Shown: positions 35,344 through 42,963 of the stretch, one piece after another | Layout: each line of letters begins with the position of its first letter | Numbering within the stretch: the stretch's first letter is position 1 | Source: Maricaulis sp048270265 | GTDB taxonomy: Bacteria; Pseudomonadota; Alphaproteobacteria; Caulobacterales; Maricaulaceae | DNA length: 64,000 bases | Reading direction: 5' to 3' | NCBI RefSeq assembly: GCF_048270265.1 | Contig: NZ_JBLWTD010000007.1 | Location: forward strand, 1 to 64,000 | Position numbers and translations under genes: made by a program | Notes under the pieces: generated by a model | What the model saw: only the letters and a program-made list of their open reading frames with translations | The model's database searches: none | What the model was told of the DNA's origin: nothing

Positions 35344-36039
35344 TCAGGCCGCGGGGCCGGCGGTCAGCCCGGGCGCTGAAACCTGGCGCGCCGGGCCGAA
35401 AATCGTGTTGAAGGCGAGATGCAGCGCCGAATCGAAATCCGCCATCGACACATCCCGACCCAGCTCGGCCAGGCTGGTGACGCCATAGAGCGGGTTTGAG
35501 ATGCCGCAGGGCGTGATGCCGCCGAAATGGGTCAGATCGGGCGCGACATTGAAGGCGATGCCGTGGAAGGACACCCAGCGGCGCAGACGCACGCCGATGG
35601 CGGCAATCTTGTCCTCGCGGCCATCACCGCGTTCGACCCAGACCCCGACCCGGCCCTCGCGCGTGCCGGCAGCGACGCCGAAGCTGGCGGCGGTCTCGAT
35701 CAGCCAGCGTTCCAGATTGCAGACGAATTTGCGCGCATCGCGGCCGCGCCTGGTCAGATCGAGCATGACATAAGCCACGCGCTGGCCCGGCCCGTGATAG
35801 GTATATTCGCCGCCGCGCCCCGTGGTGTAGACCGGAAACCGGTCCGGCGAGAGCAGGTCGCCCGGCTTGGCGGAGGTCCCGGCGGTGTAGAGCGGCGGGT
35901 GCTCGAGCAGCCAGACCAGCTCATTGGCCTCGCCGCCGGCGATGGCGGCGACGCGCGCCTCCATGAACGCAACGGCCTCCTCATAGTCGACCGGCTGCGC
36001 GGAAACGGCCCAGTCGACGGGCGATACTGTATTCTCCAT
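35344..36039 (-). CDS. lipB: Octanoyl-[acyl-carrier protein]-protein N-octanoyltransferase
   Basis: Transfers octanoyl from acyl carrier protein to lipoyl domains, the first step in lipoic acid synthesis. The substrate-binding motif RGGEYTYHGPGQ is at residues 75-86. The catalytic Cys178 is in GGITPCGISN, with Lys144 in KIAAIGV. The 231 aa length is normal. The ATG at 36039 was chosen; a TTG 11 codons upstream is possible and neither has a good ribosome-binding site. Confidence 0.95.
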   Translation of the reverse strand: MENTVSPVDWAVSAQPVDYEEAVAFMEARVAAIAGGEANELVWLLEHPPLYTAGTSAKPGDLLSPDRFPVYTTGRGGEYTYHGPGQRVAYVMLDLTRRGRDARKFVCNLERWLIETAASFGVAAGTREGRVGVWVERGDGREDKIAAIGVRLRRWVSFHGIAFNVAPDLTHFGGITPCGISNPLYGVTSLAELGRDVSMADFDSALHLAFNTIFGPARQVSAPGLTAGPAA

Positions 36040-36110
36040 GCGTCTTAACCCTGCAGAAACCGGTTCGGTCAAACATCACCATTCCAGCGAGAGATCGCAA
36101 GTCCGGGAGT

Positions 36111-36365
36111 ATGCAGTTGAGCCAGCTCGGCGCCGTCCAGATCGAGATATCCGTCCTGCTTGGGCGCTCGAAAATGCCCATCCAGCAATTTCTGCGGATG
36201 GGACGCGGTGCTGTCATCCCGCTCGACAGCGGCGAAGACGATCAGGTGTGGATCCTGGCGAACAATCACCCCATTGCTCGCGGTGACGTGGTTTTGCAGG
36301 GTGATCGTATCTCGATCACGATTACCGGGGTCGCAGATGCCAATGAATTCTTCGCAGCTGCTTAA
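36111..36365 (+). CDS. fliN: FliN-like flagellar motor switch (SpoA-domain) protein
   Basis: A single SpoA domain of 84 aa: QIEISVLLGRSKMPIQQFLR, then MGRGAVIPLD and ARGDVVLQGDRISITITGVA. FliN forms part of the C-ring that binds phospho-CheY. No other flagellar gene lies in the window, so it is isolated. The ATG at 36111 is only one base after GGGAG; a TTG at 36117 has a spacing of 7 and may be the true start, removing two residues. Confidence 0.85.
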   Translation: MQLSQLGAVQIEISVLLGRSKMPIQQFLRMGRGAVIPLDSGEDDQVWILANNHPIARGDVVLQGDRISITITGVADANEFFAAA

Positions 36366-36371
36366 ACTGCG

Positions 36372-36406
36372 GTATTAGGCACTTCACGCAGTATTTGGCA
36401 CTTCAC
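36372..36406. repeat. Imperfect 16-base tandem direct repeat upstream of tRNA-Leu
   Basis: GTATTAGGCACTTCAC (36372-36387) and GTATTTGGCACTTCAC (36391-36406) match at 15 of 16 positions with a 19-base period, near two helical turns. It lies between fliN and the tRNA promoter region. Confidence 0.6.
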
Positions 36407-36430
36407 AAGGGGAGGGGATGTTGCTATCTC
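36403..36430 (+). promoter_or_regulatory. Possible promoter of tRNA-Leu
   Basis: TTCACAA (36403-36409) and GCTATCTC (36423-36430) are 13 bases apart. The second element is one mismatch from the Caulobacter -10 GCTANAWC. The predicted start near 36437 would be about 10 bases before the tRNA. The match of the first element to TTGACGS is poor, so confidence is low. Confidence 0.3.
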
Positions 36431-36446
36431 CGCGCCTCTTCCACGT

Positions 36447-36533
36447 GCGGTCGTGGCGGAATTGGTAGACGCGCAGCGTTGAGGTCGCTGTGGGGTAAAA
36501 CCCGTGGAAGTTCGAGTCTTCTCGACCGCACCA
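36447..36533 (+). tRNA. tRNA-Leu(GAG), CCA-encoded
   Basis: An 87-base tRNA with acceptor stem GCGGTCG (36447-36453) pairing CGACCGC (36523-36529), discriminator A and encoded CCA (36531-36533). The anticodon stem CAGCG/CGCTG encloses loop TTGAGGT, with anticodon GAG at 36481-36483. The long variable arm identifies a class II tRNA-Leu, reading CUC/CUU codons. Confidence 0.97.
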
Positions 36534-36645
36534 TACTTTCTCGAAATGGCCTGCAAATATTTGGCGTCGCAAACCCGGGCTCTCTCGCCTTTGCGGCGCT
36601 TGCGTCCTAGTGTGCCGCTGAATCAGCCAGCACAGGGAGGCCCCC

Positions 36646-38037
36646 ATGAGCGACATCGCTTTTGAAGAAGACCTCCATCGAGAGAGTTCGGCCCGTGCCG
36701 ATACCGATCCCGAATTCGTTGCCGAACTGCGCCAGGCGATCTCCGACCTTGATTCGGAGCTGATCCGGCGTCTGCTCGCACCACTGCATGCGGCCGATAT
36801 CGCCGATGTGCTGGAACAGCTCTCGGCCGGCCAGCAGGGTATTCTCGCTGAACTGACGCCGGACATCTTCTCCGGCGAAGTGCTGGCCGAAATGGATCCG
36901 GGCACGCGCGAAGTCGTGATGGATTATCTCCATCCTTCGCATCTGGCCGCCGCGATTGCCGAACTCGACAGCGATGACGCCACCGAAGTGGTCGAGGAGC
37001 TCGAGCCGGAGCGCCGCGCCGCCGTGCTGGCAGAGATTTCCGACATCAACCGCGAGGCGGTCGAATCAAGTCTCGCCTTCGATGACGAGACCGCCGGCCG
37101 CCTGATGCAGCGCGAATTCGTTGCGGCTCCGGATTTCTGGACCATCGGCCATGCGATCGATCACATGCGCGAATCGGCCGACGACCTGCCGGACAAGTTC
37201 CACGACCTGTTTGTCGTCGATACCGGATTTCGCCCTGTCGGGGAGATCCCGGTCTGCCGCCTGCTGAGCGCCCAGCGCGATGTCCATCTCACCGACATCA
37301 TGGAGCCGCCGCGTATCCTGGTGAAGCCGGAGACCGACCAGGAAGAGGTCGCCTACCTGTTCCAGAAATACCATCTGGTTTCCGCGCCCGTTGTCGACAG
37401 CGCCGGCCGTCTGACCGGGATGCTGACCCTGGAAGACATGGTCGACGTCATCCAGGACGAGAACAAGGAAGACATGCTCGCCCTGGCCGGCGTCAACGAG
37501 GCCGGTCTGGCCGATACCGTGCTCAGTTCGGTGCGCTCGCGTGCGCCCTGGCTGCTGGTCAATCTGGGCACCGCGATCCTCGCCTCCGGCGTGATCGCGA
37601 TGTTCGAGGGCGCCCTGGAGCGGGTGGTGGCGCTCGCCGTGTTGATGCCGATCGTGGCATCGATGGGCGGCAATGCGGGTACACAATCGCTGGCCGTTGC
37701 GGTGCGGGCGATCGCCGAACGCGATCTGACCGCGGCCAACTCGATGCGGGTGATCTGGCGCGAGCTGGCGACCGGCACGATCAATGGCGTGATTTTCGCG
37801 GTCCTGATCTCGACGGTGACCCTGCTGTGGTTCCGCGACTGGGAAATCGCGGCCGTGATCGGCATTGCCATGATCGTCAATCTTTCCCTGGCAGGCCTGT
37901 CGGGCATTTTGATCCCGCTCGGCCTGGTCCGCGCCGGCGCCGACCCGGCCGTGGCATCGTCGGTCTTTGTCACGACGGTGACCGATGTGGTCGGCTTCCT
38001 CGCGTTTCTGGGGCTGGCGACAATGGTCTTGTTGTGA
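36646..38037 (+). CDS. mgtE: Magnesium transporter MgtE
   Basis: An inner-membrane Mg2+ channel/transporter gated by cytosolic Mg2+. The N-domain has acidic repeats (ELDSDDATEVVEELEPERRA). A CBS pair is at about 140-265, including DEEVAYLFQKYHLVSAPVVD-like content. The C-terminal five-helix domain includes PIVASMGGNAGTQSLAVAVR, with the conserved GGNxGxQ-type pore motif. The 463 aa length is normal. GGGAGG precedes the ATG. Confidence 0.94.
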   Translation: MSDIAFEEDLHRESSARADTDPEFVAELRQAISDLDSELIRRLLAPLHAADIADVLEQLSAGQQGILAELTPDIFSGEVLAEMDPGTREVVMDYLHPSHLAAAIAELDSDDATEVVEELEPERRAAVLAEISDINREAVESSLAFDDETAGRLMQREFVAAPDFWTIGHAIDHMRESADDLPDKFHDLFVVDTGFRPVGEIPVCRLLSAQRDVHLTDIMEPPRILVKPETDQEEVAYLFQKYHLVSAPVVDSAGRLTGMLTLEDMVDVIQDENKEDMLALAGVNEAGLADTVLSSVRSRAPWLLVNLGTAILASGVIAMFEGALERVVALAVLMPIVASMGGNAGTQSLAVAVRAIAERDLTAANSMRVIWRELATGTINGVIFAVLISTVTLLWFRDWEIAAVIGIAMIVNLSLAGLSGILIPLGLVRAGADPAVASSVFVTTVTDVVGFLAFLGLATMVLL

Positions 38038-38077
38038 TGATATTGCACCGGGTGCCGGGCGGAGTAGTGGTGGAGTA

Positions 38078-39037
38078 ATGGTGCGTTTGATCAAATGGCT
38101 TGTAGCAGCGGTGTTGTTGGCGGCTCCGGCTGTCCCGGCCCAGGCCCAGGGACGCTGGGAATCGGCGGCCCGTCTTGATGTTGCCCGTGCCGGGCTGGCC
38201 GTGGCCGTGCTCGACGGACGCCTCTATGCCGCCGGCGGTGCGGGGCTGACCTCGCCGCGGGCCGAATTCGAGGTCTTTGATCCAGAACTCAATCGCTGGA
38301 TGCCCGAAACGGCACTGCCGCGCGGGCTGGAGCGTTTTGGCATGGCGGCGATCAATGGCCGCATCTATGCCGCTGGCGGCTATGCGCCTGGTGAACTGGG
38401 TGTCGAGCCGACGGCCTCGATGTGGTCCTGGTCGCCCGAGGGCGGGGTCTGGCAGAGCGAAGCGGCCATGCCCGGACCCAAGGCGGATTTCTCGATGCTC
38501 GCTTATGGTGAGCACCTGTACGCGATTGGCGGCACACGCGACGATAACAGCATCTATGTATTCGATCCCGAGGCCCGTAACTGGGAAACCATCGAGATTC
38601 CCGACGACATAACCCGGCGCGGCGCTGCCATCGTGGCGTCCGAGGGGCGGCTGTACGTGATTGGTGGCTCCCTGGGCGGTGAACTCTCGGCACAGGTCGA
38701 TATCTATGACGTGGAAGGCGATGCCTGGGCGACCGGCCCCGAATTGCCGGGAGCCAGCACGGGGATCGCGGCGGTGGTGCATCATGGCCGTATCCATGTT
38801 CTCGGCGGCACGGGCAGCGATGGCGAACAACGCCTGACGCTGCGGCGCCATGCCTCCTGGCAGCCGGGCGAAGCGGCGTGGCGCACTGAGCCCGATCTGC
38901 CGACCCCGCGCACTGCGGCGGATGCAGCCGTGCTTGAGGGCGGTATCTATCTGATCGGCGGCGGTAGCGGCGGCGGATTTTTCGCGCCCTTCACCGCGAT
39001 GGACGCGACTGACGTCTTCGTCGACGAGGCGAGCTGA
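38078..39037 (+). CDS. Secreted Kelch-repeat beta-propeller protein
   Basis: A 319 aa protein with signal peptide (LVAAVLLAAPAVPAQA). Repeated Kelch blades follow, with GRLYAAGG, GRIYAAGGY, EHLYAIGGT, GRLYVIGGS and GRIHVLGGT segments. Such periplasmic propellers usually bind proteins or sugars; the ligand is unknown. GGAG lies 3-6 bases upstream of the ATG. Its stop is 7 bases before the sigma54 promoter of spmX. Confidence 0.85.
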   Translation: MVRLIKWLVAAVLLAAPAVPAQAQGRWESAARLDVARAGLAVAVLDGRLYAAGGAGLTSPRAEFEVFDPELNRWMPETALPRGLERFGMAAINGRIYAAGGYAPGELGVEPTASMWSWSPEGGVWQSEAAMPGPKADFSMLAYGEHLYAIGGTRDDNSIYVFDPEARNWETIEIPDDITRRGAAIVASEGRLYVIGGSLGGELSAQVDIYDVEGDAWATGPELPGASTGIAAVVHHGRIHVLGGTGSDGEQRLTLRRHASWQPGEAAWRTEPDLPTPRTAADAAVLEGGIYLIGGGSGGGFFAPFTAMDATDVFVDEAS

Positions 39038-39043
39038 ACCGTC

Positions 39044-39059
39044 CGGCATCGGGCTTGCA
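39044..39059 (+). promoter_or_regulatory. Predicted sigma54 (-24/-12) promoter of spmX
   Basis: The sequence CGGCATCGGGCTTGCA aligns with TGGCAC-GNNNN-TTGCW at 9 of 11 conserved positions. The invariant GG (39045-39046) and GC (39057-39058) have the required spacing. The predicted start is near 39070, 34 bases before the spmX ATG. In Caulobacter crescentus spmX is activated by TacA with sigma54 (from memory of published work), which this would match. Confidence 0.6.
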
Positions 39060-39103
39060 GTGGCTGTGACCTGATGCAGTGACGGGTCTCGAAACAGAAC
39101 ACG

Positions 39104-41131
39104 ATGAAACCGCAATTGAAATCTTCTCCGGCGGCTCGCGAGCTCATTCAGCGGTTCGAGCCTTATCGCGAACTCGCCGCCCAGGGCAGCGACGGGCGCT
39201 GGCGCGTCGGCTTCGGTCACCGGGCTGCGGCGCGTGAGGGGGTGCGGGTTTCGCGCGATGATGCATCGCTCCTGCTGCTCTATGATGTGATGCAGGCTGA
39301 AGCGGTGGTCGACGAGTTATTTCCGGACCGCCTGCCTGACGCGCAGCGCGATGCGCTGACATCCTTTGTCCATGACATCGGCGCCGCCGCCTTCCGGACC
39401 TCCGACGTCGCGCGCTACATGTTTGAAGGCCGGGTCGAGGCCGCTGCCGAAGCGCTGGCCGGTTATGGCGAGGGCGATGCCGCCCGCCGTGAAGCCGAAG
39501 CCGCGATGATCCTGACCGGTCTGACCCCGGCCGGAACCGCTGCCGTCCGCAAGCCGGCCATGGTCGATGTGGTGATCAAGGTTGAGCATCCTGCCGATGC
39601 TCAGGAGCCGGCTGCTGCTGCGCCGGTCCGTCCGGCCTTGCCGGATTCCCTCATGCCGCCACCGCCGCCGGTGATGAGCGCGCAAAACGCGGCGCGCCGT
39701 GAGGCAGAACGTGAAATTGCCCGTATTCTCGCCACGGTCGGCGCAATGCCGCAGGACGCTGACACGCCTCCGGCTGAGCCGGAGATCGACGCCGCAACAG
39801 CGGCCGAGCCGGTCACGGAACCTGTCGGCGAAGCCGTCATTGAACCGGTTGAGCCTGAATCGGTAGAGCCAGAGCCGGTTGAGTCGGACCCGGTCGAGAC
39901 CGTGGATGTGGTTGAAGAGCCGGCGCCGGACGTGGAAACACAGGCCGATATGCCCGCTCCGGTGACTGAAGACGCGATGCCGGAAACGGCGGCAGCCGCC
40001 GCCCCGGTCAATGCTGAAACGGAAATCGAGGCTGCGGCTTCGGACACAACCGAAGTGGAGCCGGAAGCCGAGACCGAGGTTGAGGCTGAAACTGAAGTTG
40101 AGGCTGAGGCCGAAGTTGAGGCTGAGGTCGAGCTCGAACCTGTCGCCGATGACAATTCGGCGCCAGCAAGCCCGGAACCGGCCGCCGCCGCCATACCGGC
40201 CTCCGCCCAGGTGATTGCCCGCATGTCGCGGGAAATCGCCCGGGTCCAGACCGCTGTCGTCGGCCGGCAGGAAAACGTGCGCCTGACGCCTGTCGGCGAT
40301 GACGCACTGCCGGGTGATGTCAGCCTGGGCTATGTGTTCACCGGCGCGATGTCGGCGCGCTTCGATCCGGAAGACCTGGTCGAGCCGGCTGCGCCGGAAG
40401 CTGAAGCTGCCGCGCCAATCGAGCCGGTTGATGAGTTCGACGCCCAGATCGAGGATGTCCAGGCCGTGGTGCCCGAGATCGATCCCACAGCCATGCTTGA
40501 ACCGGATTCGTCCGGGCCTGTGCCGGCCGAGAATGAATCGGTTGAAGCCGAAGCCGAAGCCGAAGCCGAAGCCGAAGCTGAAGCCGAAGCCGAAGCCGAA
40601 GCGGACGTCGAGCCGGATGCCGCCATTGAGGCCGCCGCAATCGTGGAGCGGACCCTGGCCGTCTCCGGTGAGCGGACACCGCCGCCACATCCCGCCGAGA
40701 CCCCGGCGCCCAGCGAGGGGGCTGTTGGCGATATTTCCGGTGAGGGCGGTGCTGGCGTGTCCGATGGCGATGAGATCGCACATCATGACGAGCTGGCCGG
40801 CACAGATGCCGCGATCGCCGATGATACCGAAGACGAGGAGAGCTTCTCCCCGAGCGACCTGGTGGGTAGTGCCGACATGTTCGTCGAGGCCAAGCCGGCC
40901 ACGGCTGCCGGTGACGAGGATGGCTGGGGCTTCCTGGCGACCTTGATTGCCGGCGTGGTCGTGACTGCGGCCGGTGTGCTCGATGTCTATGGCGACTGGC
41001 CGCGTGTCTGGGTTGAACGTGATCCGACCTGGGGTGTGCTGGCGGTTGTTGCCGGCGGTTTCCTCGTCATCACGGCCGGCTGGATGCTGTCATCGGTTCT
41101 CGCGGCCAAACGCCGCCGCCGGGCAGGCTAG
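39104..41131 (+). CDS. spmX: SpmX-type polarity protein: degenerate muramidase, acidic linker, two C-terminal TMs
   Basis: SpmX is a polar protein that recruits and stimulates the DivJ kinase in Caulobacter, and sites the stalk in Asticcacaulis. Residues 7-150 form a GH24/T4-lysozyme-like domain (RFEPYRELAAQGSDGRW). The catalytic Glu is kept (Glu19), but the T4 Asp20 position is Gly28 and the Thr26 position is Arg34. A long Ala/Glu/Pro-rich acidic linker follows (about 150-605), then helices at about 608-626 and 643-665 with a basic end KRRRRAG. At 675 aa it is longer than C. crescentus SpmX. No obvious Shine-Dalgarno sequence is seen. Confidence 0.8.
   Translation: MKPQLKSSPAARELIQRFEPYRELAAQGSDGRWRVGFGHRAAAREGVRVSRDDASLLLLYDVMQAEAVVDELFPDRLPDAQRDALTSFVHDIGAAAFRTSDVARYMFEGRVEAAAEALAGYGEGDAARREAEAAMILTGLTPAGTAAVRKPAMVDVVIKVEHPADAQEPAAAAPVRPALPDSLMPPPPPVMSAQNAARREAEREIARILATVGAMPQDADTPPAEPEIDAATAAEPVTEPVGEAVIEPVEPESVEPEPVESDPVETVDVVEEPAPDVETQADMPAPVTEDAMPETAAAAAPVNAETEIEAAASDTTEVEPEAETEVEAETEVEAEAEVEAEVELEPVADDNSAPASPEPAAAAIPASAQVIARMSREIARVQTAVVGRQENVRLTPVGDDALPGDVSLGYVFTGAMSARFDPEDLVEPAAPEAEAAAPIEPVDEFDAQIEDVQAVVPEIDPTAMLEPDSSGPVPAENESVEAEAEAEAEAEAEAEAEAEADVEPDAAIEAAAIVERTLAVSGERTPPPHPAETPAPSEGAVGDISGEGGAGVSDGDEIAHHDELAGTDAAIADDTEDEESFSPSDLVGSADMFVEAKPATAAGDEDGWGFLATLIAGVVVTAAGVLDVYGDWPRVWVERDPTWGVLAVVAGGFLVITAGWMLSSVLAAKRRRRAG
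40544..40603 (+). repeat. Hexanucleotide microsatellite GAAGCC x10 inside spmX
   Basis: Ten copies of a 6-base unit (eight GAAGCC plus one GAAGCT and one GAAGCG) encode ten Glu-Ala pairs. Gain or loss of units keeps the frame and changes the length of the acidic linker. Confidence 0.9.
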
Positions 41132-41204
41132 GCCTGGCTCACTCCGGCCCGTGATGGCACGGATCGATCTTGACCGCTCCGGCCTGAGTGATATGTCGCT
41201 GGGC

Positions 41205-42377
41205 ATGAGCTCCAATCAATATCCTTCCCTCGACTTCGACCTCGGTGAAACTGCGGACATGATCCGCGACACCGTCCGTTCCTTTGCGTCTGACGAGATT
41301 GCGCCGCGCGCGGCGGAAATCGATCGCTCCGACGTGTTTCCTGCTGATCTGTGGGAGAAAATGGGCGCCCTCGGCCTGCTTGGCATGACGGTGCCTGAAG
41401 AGGATGGCGGCACTGGTCTGGGCTATCTCGAACATGTCGTGGCGATGGAAGAGATCAGCCGCGCCTCGGCTTCGGTCGGACTGAGCTATGGCGCCCACTC
41501 CAATCTCTGCGTCAACCAGCTGCGCCGCTGGGGCAATCCCGAACAGAAAGCCCGCTATCTGCCCAAGCTGATCTCCGGACAGCATGTCGGTGCGCTGGCG
41601 ATGTCGGAACCGGGTGCCGGGTCGGACGTTGTCTCGATGCGGCTGAAGGCGGAAAAGCGCGGCGACCGCTATGTGCTCAACGGCACCAAGATGTGGATCA
41701 CCAATGCGCCGGCTGCCGATACGCTGGTCGTCTATGCCAAGACCGATCTCAATGCCGGCTCGCGCGGGATCTCCGCCTTCCTGGTCGAGCGCGGCTTCAA
41801 GGGCTTCTCTGTTGCCCAGAAGCTCGACAAGCTGGGGATGCGCGGCTCGGAAACCGGTGAGCTGGTGTTCGAGGATTGCGAAATCCCGGCCGAGAATGTG
41901 ATGGGCCCGCTCAATGGCGGTGCCAAGATCCTGATGTCCGGTCTCGATTACGAGCGCGCCGTGCTCTCGGCCGGTCCGATCGGTATCATGCAGGCCTGTA
42001 TGGATGTCGTGATGCCCTATGTGCGCGAGCGCAAGCAGTTCGGCGATTCGATCGGCTCCTTCCAGCTCGTCCAGGGCAAGCTGGCCGACATGTATGTCGG
42101 CATGAATGCCGCGCGCTCCTATGTCTATGCCGTCGCCAAGGCCTGTGATCGTGGCCAGACGACGCGCAAGGATGCCGCCGGTGCCATCCTCTATGCTGCC
42201 GAAGCGGCGACCCGGATGGCGCTGGATGCGATCCAGCTGCTGGGCGGCAATGGCTATATCAATGAGTATTCCACCGGCCGTCTGCTGCGCGATGCCAAGC
42301 TCTACGAGATCGGCGCCGGCACCTCGGAAATCCGCCGCTGGCTGATCGGGCGCGAATTGTTCAACGAAAGCGCCTGA
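41205..42377 (+). CDS. Isovaleryl-CoA dehydrogenase
   Basis: Flavoenzyme of leucine breakdown, oxidising isovaleryl-CoA to 3-methylcrotonyl-CoA. The 390 aa product shows GALAMSEPGAGSDVVSMRL and AMEEISRASASVGLSYGAHS, acyl-CoA dehydrogenase signatures. The catalytic Glu sits in the GLDYERAVLSAGPIG segment, as in isovaleryl-CoA dehydrogenases; the usual position (YEGT of other family members) is GAGT here. ATG at 41205 was chosen; ATG 41193 is possible. It is the first step of the leucine pathway, completed by the liuB-, liuC- and liuD-type genes downstream. Confidence 0.92.
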   Translation: MSSNQYPSLDFDLGETADMIRDTVRSFASDEIAPRAAEIDRSDVFPADLWEKMGALGLLGMTVPEEDGGTGLGYLEHVVAMEEISRASASVGLSYGAHSNLCVNQLRRWGNPEQKARYLPKLISGQHVGALAMSEPGAGSDVVSMRLKAEKRGDRYVLNGTKMWITNAPAADTLVVYAKTDLNAGSRGISAFLVERGFKGFSVAQKLDKLGMRGSETGELVFEDCEIPAENVMGPLNGGAKILMSGLDYERAVLSAGPIGIMQACMDVVMPYVRERKQFGDSIGSFQLVQGKLADMYVGMNAARSYVYAVAKACDRGQTTRKDAAGAILYAAEAATRMALDAIQLLGGNGYINEYSTGRLLRDAKLYEIGAGTSEIRRWLIGRELFNESA

Positions 42378-42448
42378 CGGCAGCGTCGCTGGACGCCGCC
42401 CGGACGGGGGCGCTAGGGTGTGGGCCTCGCCACCGCCGGAGTTTTGCC

Positions 42449-42952
42449 ATGCGTATCCTGATGATCGCCGCCACCCTGTCCCTGGGGATTTCCGCCTGCG
42501 GTGCAGCGCAGAAATCCGGTGAGGCATCGGAGCAGCGCATGCCGATGCTCTCGGCCGCCAACACGATCGATGTCTGCCTTGGGCGCCATCACGACATCGC
42601 GGCGCGCGAAGCGGAATGTGTCGGCCAGTACAGCGCCGCCTGCATGAACCTGACCCCCGACGGCGAAACCAATTCCGGCATGATCCGCTGCACGGTCGAG
42701 GAATACGATGCCTGGGATGCCCGTCTCAACACCGCCTATGATGCTCTGATGCAGCGGCTGGATACACCGCGCACGGACCGGCTGCGCGATGCGCAGCGGG
42801 CCTGGATGACGTTGCGCGATGCCGATTGTGCCTTCGCCGCCTCGGCCTATGAGGGCGGTTCCATGCAGCCGCTGGTGCAGGCGGGTTGCATGATGGATTA
42901 CGCGGCCAAGCGCACCCTGCGTCTGCTCGACTGGATTGATCAGCCAGGCTGA
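42449..42952 (+). CDS. LprI/DUF1311-like lipoprotein
   Basis: A 167 aa product with a lipobox (GISACG). The C-terminal RLRDAQRAWMTLRDADCAFA and GCMMDYAAKRTLRLLDWI match the DUF1311 fold, which has paired Cys and a conserved Trp. This family includes lysozyme-inhibitor-type proteins (LprI). The start is 72 bases after the acyl-CoA dehydrogenase. It faces the patatin gene, with 11 bases between stops. Confidence 0.85.
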   Translation: MRILMIAATLSLGISACGAAQKSGEASEQRMPMLSAANTIDVCLGRHHDIAAREAECVGQYSAACMNLTPDGETNSGMIRCTVEEYDAWDARLNTAYDALMQRLDTPRTDRLRDAQRAWMTLRDADCAFAASAYEGGSMQPLVQAGCMMDYAAKRTLRLLDWIDQPG

Positions 42953-42963
42953 CCCGGCCACCG

